A stretch of 64,000 bases of DNA from Isoetes taiwanensis (taxonomy: Eukaryota > Streptophyta > Lycopodiopsida > Isoetales > Isoetaceae): the NCBI GenBank assembly GCA_021234155.1, contig JAJEKV010000317.1:1-64000 (forward strand), given 5' to 3'. A model generated the notes under the pieces. The model saw only the letters and a program-made list of their open reading frames with translations, made no database searches and was not told where the DNA came from. Below are positions 56,487-64,000 of the stretch, piece by piece. Numbering within the stretch: position 1 is the stretch's first letter; each line of letters opens with the position of its first letter. The position numbers and the translations under genes were made by a program.

Positions 56487-56960
56487 TCATCTTTGATGCG
56501 GGAAGGGTGCCCGCCATTTGCCTTTTGTACTTCTAATGGAGCATTGAGGATATAGTAGGCGAGACAAGATAGTTGTTGAGGTGGTAATCAACCTAACCGC
56601 TGTCTCCTCTTCCAACCATGCATCCATTGATGTCAACGGAGATGGATTTTTACATCTTTGTATGAGAAGACAAGTATTCCAAAGTTGGACACACAAACTT
56701 AAAAAAAGTTGTCCTCTTCTTGCCCCTTGAAAGGCATAATGGGAAGGGTTGTATGTGCGTAGGGGTTGAGAAACCCTTTGTGTATTTGTCATCAACCAAG
56801 AAAATCATACCATGATTTTGAGGAAAATCCTCAAGTACAACCTTCAACTCCCTTGAAAAAATTTGCTTTTCTGGTGCGTTTTGGATGCTCGTTAGCATAA
56901 CAATGCTCTTGACCATATAACTTCAAGAATCTAGTTCGCAAATCAGGGAACAATGCATCC
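56487..56960 (-). pseudogene. Unrecognised coding-like stretch
   Basis: The minus strand from about 56960 reads VDALFPDLRTRFLKLYGQEH and CYANEHPKRTRKANFFKGVE in one frame, then other frames continue with GILVFSYKDVK and SMDAWLEEETAVRLITTST. It looks like about 150 codons of a decayed protein. I do not know the family; a transposon origin is likely from its surroundings. Confidence 0.3.
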
Positions 56961-57773
56961 ACCATATCCCTTGTATTCCAGTAGAGAAGCACTCCAAATC
57001 ACAATATCAAACCTCTGCAGTGCCCACTCCACAAACTCATGATATCACAGTGCGCAAAATGAGGTACTTATTTGCGGTTTCTTTTACAACATGTCGCCGT
57101 TTATGGTGGAGGCAAGATTTTCCGTTCATTCTCCTCTGTTATCATATGCCCGTTTTTTACCATTTCACGTCAAGCACCATCAACTTCCGTCCCAGGTGTC
57201 CATCCTTGGGCGTTTGCAACCTTGTCGATGTGTCTTTGGCGCATAGGTGCTTTAATACGTCTTTGCGATGTGTCTTTGGACTTCTGGCGATTAGTGCTAT
57301 CGGAGGAGTCTTTGGACATTTGCTGCAACCTGCTGGACTACCTTTATCTTTGCTACTAGATGATGGAAGTGCTGATAGTCATGGTCGGATACATCCTTAT
57401 TAGTATCTCCACTGCCCCAATGTATGGGTGTTTTGTTAGTCCGTGCCTCACAGTGCAGGACTATTCATACATACAGCAGACCGAGGTCAAGCTCAAGGAT
57501 CCTCGGTCGACCCGCGGGTCAGCCATCAAAGGCTTCGGCCTGCAATTGACCATCAAAGGCTCAGAGAAGACCAAGCGGACCACTTTGATCAAAGCACTGG
57601 CGTCCGTCAAGGGTCGGCGAGCTGGACAAGTGATGACCCGTCACCGCCCGAGTCCAGCGTCGGCGTGATTCTAGGCATTTCAGGGCACGCGCCAACATTC
57701 ACCGTCGGGCCTCCTTCCGAGTGGAACGGCACCGAATCAGTCGAGTGTCTATATTGCCCCAAGGCCATTGTAC
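56961..57773. other. Probable U3 of a gypsy LTR, no gene
   Basis: No domain recognised. ATCAAAGGCTTCGGCCTGCA and ATCAAAGGCTCAGAGAAGAC show a local repeat near 57522-57565, as often seen in LTR enhancers. Confidence 0.35.
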
Positions 57774-57957
57774 TATATATATGACTAGAGCTTTCGCATA
57801 TGAGTTCTAGATGAGTTTTGAGTCTTGTCTCATTTTGGGTTCTTCTCTCTATTGAGAGCTCATGTATGTTCATCATTGATATCAAGGAAGCTTATCATTT
57901 CCTCTCATTTGTTCTGTTTTCTTCTTCTTCTTCTCTTCTTGCAAAATCAGCGTGACA
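57774..57957 (+). promoter_or_regulatory. LTR TATA box and R/U5 of plus-strand gypsy
   Basis: TATATATAT at 57774-57782 is followed by about 175 bp with a pyrimidine-rich end and GCGTGACA at 57957, a plausible LTR 3' border. Gag-like sequence begins about 350 bp downstream. The primer binding site was not identified with confidence. Confidence 0.4.
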
Positions 57958-58273
57958 TAGTCCCCGGACTCTCATCGAGATCCATAGGTCCCTCCGAGAG
58001 GGCTGTCTTCCAGGAGTTTCGAACCCGGACCCCAAACAACATGCGCCTTGCGGGTTTGATTCAATCCTACTTTTCTTACGTAGCCATGTAAATAAAAATT
58101 TCCGCCCGGAAGAACTCCTTTCAGGGCCGGCATCGGCGGGCGCCATCAGCGTCGGGAAACTATTAGCGACATGTATGGATCGCTTATGACATAGAGGGAG
58201 GCCATCGCCGGTCCTAGGGCTCGATCGGTATACCAACCCAATTAATCTGTCTAGTCCCGGTTCCCCCCAAAGC

Positions 58274-59857
58274 GTGCAAACATTGCTCACAACCTCAGTC
58301 ACCTCATCACTATGGGGAGCCCTACTCGAGGGCTCAACCTTCTCAACCCGTGCTTTCATACACGAACATGCCTACATCCATCATTCTTGGGGCCATCGCC
58401 CCTTCCCTTCACAACCATCATCTCCCAGGGTGAGCAAGGATATCCACCGTCTCTTTTTGCACCTACCGGGAATATCCTCCCCACATTTCCCCTTTGCCCT
58501 TCACATTTTACAACCTTCACGGATCTCAAAACCAATGCTCCGACAACCCGGTTCCTCGGACGCGGTCACCCCTTCGCCGGGATTCTTCCGGGCACCATGC
58601 CACATCCAACTCAACCTCAATATCCTCACTATAAGAATTTCTGTCCGACCAAGCACTTTCACATCTACCTTTCCGGGCTACGGCGCGACTTATCCCACCT
58701 TTGGCAACCACGAAGGCAAACCCTTAGACCAAAGTGCTGGGGCCCACATGGAAGAATTTGAGGCTCTAGCTTTATCCTAAATGGTCATGCGCCAGCCTCA
58801 AGCTGAAATTCCCACATCTTTTCCACCACCTGGCGTGGCTCTCCTCATCAATGGCTCATGTCAACAAAAGCCATTGGAAACAGAGCTTGGTTGAAATCGG
58901 CTGCTTTTACGTCTCATTATGGGACCACGGATGATGATCAACTTCATCTCAAGCAACTCAATGAACTTCAACAAAGAGCCCACCCAGATGCGCAGGATTT
59001 TTCTTGGATCGACTTCACATTCTACGCTAAGTAAGCTCAAGGAGTACCCACCGAGCCGGATTTTTGATGCGGTTTCTCCAGGACTTCCTCGGCTATTAAG
59101 CCTCATGGTGAATACGCGTCCCAAGACTTTGGAGCAGGGGCTATCGACCTGTCAATCACTCGATCAATGTTTCCTCGGCGTGGCTCTTCAAAGCTCCGTT
59201 CATTCCACTGTCATGGTTCCGCAGGGCAGTACATTGGCCTCAACTGCGCTAATCCGCAATGTGATGGAAATCGGTGCCATATTTGCAAATACCAAGGCCA
59301 TTTGGCAAATGGTGCAATTCCACCAATGGCCGCCTCATTGCAAGTGCTGCAACATGTGCAATCATGCCGCGGAAGAGTGCACTCGCACTCATCCCACCGT
59401 TCAGCAACAAAATGGTTTATCAAGTGCAAACCACACCTCGGCAACAATGCGCACTATCCGGCCACCACGCCGGGTGCAACCCACTCAACTCTGCTCGGCA
59501 GCGGGGCAACAGCGGGGACCCAACCCCGTACTCCTTTTGATCCTTCTAAAGCTTCGGTGTTATCCTTTTGTCAGAAGGGGGTCATACCACCACGGCGTGT
59601 CCTCAACTTCCACAAGTTACCGGTGCGACTTCTGGCACAAATCGGACCACATCGGTAAAAGCCTCACGGCTTACCAACTCGGATTGCTAATGGCAAACAA
59701 GGCGAGACCGGTTCTTGAAGCCACCAGGAAGCGCCTCGGCAATCACGCTATCAACCAGCTCCGACAAATCAACCTTTTGGATCGGCAAGCGCGAGGAGGG
59801 AAATTTTTTGGGCACTTAATCCTCCGGTCGGCCAGCGTCAAATTGGGTTGGTTTTAG
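58274..59857 (+). pseudogene. Gag of a Ty3/gypsy element
   Basis: Overlapping plus-strand frames begin with a proline-rich part (58274-58780). Next comes a block reading SAAFTSHYGTTDDDQLHLKQ, QQRAHPDAQDFSWIDFTFYA, then RCHICKYQGH, and in another frame a perfect CX2CX4HX4C zinc knuckle, CKCCNMCNHAAEEC, at 59339-59380. This is the order expected for Gag: N-terminal, capsid, nucleocapsid. Frames change several times. GC content is higher than in the AT-rich middle of the window. Confidence 0.6.
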
Positions 59858-59959
59858 TTTCCGCGCCGGACCAAGGCATCGTCCCTTGACCATTATTAAA
59901 TGTACGAGATGCGCCTTTGCGGTTGACACCATTCTCATGAGGACGAAAAAAGGTTCACT

Positions 59960-60840
59960 TTGCTGATTTGGAAGCTCATGCCACATGTCATGCCAAAAGT
60001 TAAGCCAAAGCATTTTGAACCTCATGCAAGCTGCTGTGAAGGCGCACATTGGCAAATGTTCATGCCACCACCACGAGCTCAACAAAGACAAGATACACCT
60101 TCCACATCTCAACCTCCGCGGCTCTCGGGCGTATCCCAATATTGCGGAGGTTGACTTACTCAAAAGTTCTTGCTTCACTACCACGCCTCCGGACTGCGGT
60201 GGAACCGGCCCGGATCCTTTTTTCTCATGTGCCTCTAGAACTCCAAGAGGAGCTAGCCAAGATCAAAATTCCTTTAAGCTTGGCAACCATTTTTGAAACT
60301 CTGTCACGCTCTCAAGGACCGGTTACCACTCCCAAGCTGTTTCTGGTTGGGTAGCTACCTCTACACCCACGGTCCATGCCGCGGTGGGTGTCGATAAGTC
60401 AACCATGTTCAAATAGATGGAGGTAATGGTCAATCTCATCACGGATAAACTCCGTAAACAAATGGGCATCACACAACTCTTTCGTGCCCCATATGACATC
60501 AAGTTGGCTAATGGCCATATCCAGCGACCTCGGCGTCACACCTCTTCTTCACATCAACATTGGTGATCTCAGCTTCCCCATGGAATTTGGAGTTTGGAAA
60601 GGCTGGCGAAGATCGAGGTGACTATGAAATGTTGGTCGGCGTGGACCTTTTCTCCGCCGGGCCAAAAGTATCCATTCTTGGGCCAGCCGGACCGGTTAGT
60701 CATCAGCGATGGTCACCTCAATGCCACCATGGACTTACCAAGCGGGCGGGATCATTTACATTGAAAATGCGGAACCCCTCTCTCGGACCGCAGTTTAGAA
60801 GAAGCTCGGAATATTTATCAAGTTAGGGCTCCACATGATG
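59960..60840 (+). pseudogene. Gag-pol linker and aspartic protease
   Basis: 60230-60300 reads VPLELQEELAKIKIPLSLAT. Then come VHAAVGVDKSTMFK, MVNLITDKLRKQMGI, KLANGHI, INIGDLSFPMEF and YEMLVGVDLFSAG, matching the course of a retropepsin from the active-site region to the ILG-like block (here MLVGVDLF). The catalytic DGG/DTG element is disturbed (a stop replaces it near 60413). Two frameshifts follow. Confidence 0.6.
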
Positions 60841-61369
60841 CGCCTCTATCATCCTACCCGAATATCTTTGATCCTTGGGGAGAAATGACTCTTGATCGGG
60901 GACGGAGCTGTAGGCGCTTTGCTTGACCCTTACGGCTCCTTGCAATCGAATCCAACGTGTTGATCACTTTTGGAATCTTGAACCTCCTGCAACTCTGTTG
61001 ATGTACACTTGTCATGAAGCAACCTCTGGCTGGATGAAACTCGTGACCCCTCTTTTTCACTGCATAAAGTGCCATGCATCGGTTATGCTCCAACCTCCTG
61101 CACACATTGTCCGAGGATCTTGAGTAATACCCATATTCAGACTCGGAAATTAAATTCCCGGTGGGCGTGGGCAACAATCAACTTTCCGCATTCTTTGCCA
61201 ATCTTAGGCCCCTTATCGTATGAGGGGCGTCAAATTTGTTCAAAAATTCAAACACATTTTAGCACGGGTTCTGAGAGATCTTGGGGAATCCACAAAAGCT
61301 TGGGAACTCACCATTCCTACCAAATCGATGCGACCCGGTTTTTAGCGGCGATGCGGCTCAACCCTAATT
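60841..61369 (+). other. Spacer before RT, decayed
   Basis: Expected to be the N-terminal extension of RT. Only broken frames are seen and no motif is recognised. Confidence 0.3.
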
Positions 61370-62200
61370 CACAGTGATGGCGTCAGGGAAATTGACAAAC
61401 TCCTTCTAGCTGCCGGGTTTGATCTATGAGGTCAAACATTACGAGATGGGTGAGCCCCCATCGTCATTGCCCTCAAACACAATGGTAAGATCGGCGTTTT
61501 GTGGACCTCAGGAAACTCAATCGGACCACGGGCGTGATCATTTTTCACTTCCCTTCCAACGGACCGGGTTGGAAGAGGTGGTGGACATGAGATGTACTCT
61601 CCTTCATGGATGGTTTTACGGCTACAATCGGATCTCAATCAAAAGAATACGATCAACTCAAGACTACTTTCACCACCGGTAAATTCACTTTTGCCTACAA
61701 GGTGGTTCCTTTTGGATTATCAAACTCTCCATCAGCGTTTCAACGCATCATGCTCTCGGTTTTTTCATGATTTCATGAAGGAAAATCCCTTCTTGCAAAT
61801 TTTTCAAGATGACTTCTCGCCTCTGAGTTCCATGGCTGACCATTTGGATAAATTGGAACTTCGTCTTCGAGAGAAATGTGATGAGTCAGGCATTAGTCTC
61901 AATCACGAGAAATGCACCTTTTGCGTCACCTCGGTGTTGCGGTGGCCATGTTGTCGACAAAGCGGGGTATCACCAGATCTTGCCAAAATGGGTTGTGCTC
62001 AAGGCTCAAGCACCGACCAATATCAAGGAGACCGCTCTTTTTCTGGGTAAGGTCAATTATTACTCCACCTTCTTCATACGGACTAGCGGCCATTGCGGAT
62101 CCATTCATAAACTCACGGGTGCGAATCCACGGGCTTGGAATTCGGGCGGATCTTTGCCTTTCCAACGGTGAAGCTTTTGCTTACTCGGCCTGCCGGTTCT
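61370..62200 (+). pseudogene. Reverse transcriptase of plus-strand Ty3/gypsy
   Basis: Plus-strand frames give IDKLLLAAGFDL-like start, then GLIYEVKHYEMGEP, RDHFSLPFQRTGLEEVV, GYNRISIK, VVPFGLSNSPSAFQRIM and the catalytic box as FQDDFS (61802-61819; normally F/Y-V/I-DD). Next come DHLDKLELRLREKCDESGIS, HVVDKAGYH and APTNIKETALFLGKVNYYS. The order is that of Ty3/gypsy RT. Five or more frameshifts are present, and the middle palm is partly lost. Confidence 0.8.
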
Positions 62201-62620
62201 TGTTCCTCCTCAATGGGACAAGCCCTTTCATGTTCATGTAGATGTCTCCGGCGTTTGCTATTGGGCTGTTCTTTCTCAAGAATATGATCGCCTGTGACAA
62301 ACCAAATGCTTCGCCCGTGAGAAAACTCAATTTTGGCGCGCTATTGCGCCGCAGGCGTGAAGCTTTGGGTCTCATTTTACGTGTCCAGCGCTTCCGTCAC
62401 TACCTTTGGGCAGTCAAATCAAGTTCTTTGTGGACCACCAAGCACTCCTTTATTTGATCAACAAGTCCGCCCACGGGCGCGTGCTTTCGTTGGGTCCTTC
62501 TTCTCAAAATTTGCTCCTTTTGAAATCGTTCATAAAGGCCGGCAAATCTCATGTAGATCGGATTATCTTTCGCATCCACGGATGATCCCTCAGCGGAGTC
62601 TCGAGGCGCCTTTCACGATG
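62190..62620 (+). pseudogene. RNase H of plus-strand Ty3/gypsy
   Basis: The segment reads PVLVPPQWDKPF-like start, then HVHVDVSGVCYWAVLSQEYD, RHYLWAVKSSSLWTTKHSF, LINKSAHGR and EIVHKGRQI. This matches the RNase H substrate block (DVSG with the first Asp), the later TKHS region and the final connection motif. Frames shift near 62290, 62400 and 62510. Confidence 0.7.
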
Positions 62621-62759
62621 CTTTCGGCTCTTTTTAGTCCGCGGCAACACCACATTGGTTCCATGATTTTCAGCGGTACCCTCCTCGGGTGCTCTTCCAC
62701 CCGAAAAGCAGGCGGCTCTCTCACATGGCGACAATCCCGTCGCCATCAATTTCTCCGCC

Positions 62760-63545
62760 CGAGGTCGGTGACTACACCATGGTTCGCGGGACATCTCTAC
62801 AAAAGGGTAAGGACACCATCGCCGGCTGTGTTCTACCTCATGAAGTTCGGATATTGTTGAAGCTCATCAAAGGGCTAGGTGGTGGTCATTTTCATGGTGA
62901 CACCCGCGACGCCAAAATCCTTCTAATTTGGGTATTATTGGCCCACGCTCTTCAAAGATGCTCCGCGCCCGCCCTTGCCGTGTGGCGCTTGCCAGCGGGT
63001 GGGGCGCCCCCACGACCCGTGGCGCTCTTCCCTTGACCCGGTCGCGCCCCTTCCGACCAAATGGGAATGGACTTTGTGGGACCTATAGATCCTCTGCGGC
63101 ACACACCGTGCCCGTTACGATACAGTTCTCGACTGACACGCTACCAAATGGGCGGAAGCTTGTGCACTTCGGACAACAACTGCGGCAAAACACGACTAGG
63201 GTCCTCTATCAACAAATTATCCGCGATTCGATTGTTTGCGGGGCTGGTCGGTGTCGTGGTGTCCATTTCATCAATCATACTATCAAGGGTGGCGGATTAT
63301 CTCACGATACATCATCACAAGAGCACACCTTACTATCCTCAAGGTAATGGTTTGGTGAGAAAGCACCAACAAAACTACGGTCACCATTCTCAAGAAAATT
63401 TGTGGCGCTTCCCATACCGGCGGCAAACAAAACTTCCCTCTTGTTCTTTGGGCCTACAATACTTGTTTCAAGATTGCTACGGTCACACTCCTTTTAAATT
63501 GGTTTATGGTCGGGGAAGCTCTCATGCCGTTTGAATACATTCTTC
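62760..63545 (+). pseudogene. Integrase of plus-strand Ty3/gypsy
   Basis: After the zinc finger region (LKLIKGLGGGHFHGDT, then YYWPTLFKDA and CGACQRVGRP in another frame) comes the core: KWEWTLWDL, HATKWAEACALRT, GVHFINHTIKG (second Asp decayed), HHKSTPYYPQGNG (motif before the catalytic Glu, which is replaced or shifted), STNKTTVTILKKI, LVLWAYNTC and TPFKLVYG. Frameshifts occur throughout. Confidence 0.8.
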
Positions 63546-63579
63546 CAACACTCCGTTTTCAAGCGGCTCACGCTCATAA

Positions 63580-63911
63580 TCCACTGCGCACTCAAAGAAA
63601 AGGGTCTATCAATTAGAGCAGTTGGATGAACTTTGAAGGGATGCTTATATTAGAGTGTTCTTCATGGACAAGATTTGCAAAAATCTTTACATGACAAGCG
63701 CCCGAAGACAAAAACATTCAAAGCGGCGATTTGGTTCTTCTTTATGATTCGGTACAAAATTTTTAGGGTAAACTCAAGTTTCGTTGGCTTGGCCCTTATC
63801 AAATTGTTCAAGTGGTTAGACCCGGCGTTTTCAAAAGCTGGCGAGTTAGATGGCACTCCATTACCTACATTGGTTAATGGTTTTCGTCTCAAAACATTTC
63901 ATCACACCTGA
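63580..63911 (+). pseudogene. Integrase C-terminal domain remnant
   Basis: Frames read DELRREAYIRV-like sequence, KSLHDKRPKTKTFKA, a GKLKFRWLGPYQIVQVV-like block in decayed form, and DGTPLPTLVNGFRLKTFHH to a stop at 63909. This is the SH3-like GKLxxRWxGP domain of non-chromodomain Ty3/gypsy elements. No chromodomain follows before the end of the window. Confidence 0.6.
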
Positions 63912-64000
63912 AGCGACAATCAACAAGCGGTCACGGTTCAAGAAGCAAACACCACAGAAAGTGACTAGAAAGGCGGCATATTATATTATAGGTGGAGATG

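Noticed and set aside
58005-58050. Minus strand GGGTTCGAAACTC, resembling a tRNA T-arm
   Set aside because: No acceptor, D or anticodon arms can be drawn around it, and it lies in the leader of a gypsy element.

Overview
The window looks like nuclear DNA of a land plant with a large, transposon-dense genome. The evidence is a plant-type PPR gene remnant, Ty3/gypsy chromoviral, Ty1/copia, L1-type and other LINE remnants, Helitron ends, MITEs and exons with canonical GT-AG splice sites. The two DDE-transposase relics resemble families I associate with ferns, lycophytes and bryophytes, so a seed-free plant is plausible, but that is inference. No rRNA or tRNA gene and no intact long ORF was found. 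Almost every coding stretch is frameshifted or carries stops.

Layout. 1-1.7 kb: unrecognised. 1.9-2.05 kb: a run of perfect palindromes. 2.4-5.6 kb (+): decayed DDE-type transposase (QLDNTTRENKN and VGHTHD motifs). 6.6-6.95 kb: MITE-like element. 8.4-15.7 kb (-): decayed chromovirus (gag, protease, RT, RNase H, integrase, chromodomain) whose integrase is split by two later insertions, a 5'-truncated LINE and a 1.7-kb segment carrying host-like exons. 16.5-17.9 kb (-): unknown acidic ORFs. 18.3-20.4 kb (+): exon-like fragments and a small ORF behind a TATA box. 21.6-24.0 kb (-): an LTR and a tRNA-iMet-type primer binding site followed by a broken ORF that begins MARTKGTK and ends in a clear histone H3 fold.

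24.1-48.7 kb: an AT-rich mosaic. It holds an inverted repeat (24.1-25.9 versus 47.4-48.7 kb), a 2.1-kb direct repeat (27.75 and 42.77 kb), an 830-bp minisatellite, Helitron ends, a GC-rich MITE, a PPR pseudogene, a non-autonomous L1-like insertion with an 18-bp target duplication and long A tail, and a multi-exon gene or gene fragment on the minus strand (39.4-42.5 kb).

49.6-52 kb: two copia ends in opposite orientation with a LINE 3' end between them, a copia LTR and a Helitron end. 53.1-56.1 kb (+): a second DDE-type transposase relic (SDGC and HGKGE/HDGQGAV motifs). 57.4-64 kb (+): a decayed Ty3/gypsy element running off the window end.

The genes do not form a pathway. The window records repeated nested insertion, gene-fragment capture and decay. 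The most unusual object is the histone-H3-like fusion ORF in the gag position of an LTR element.
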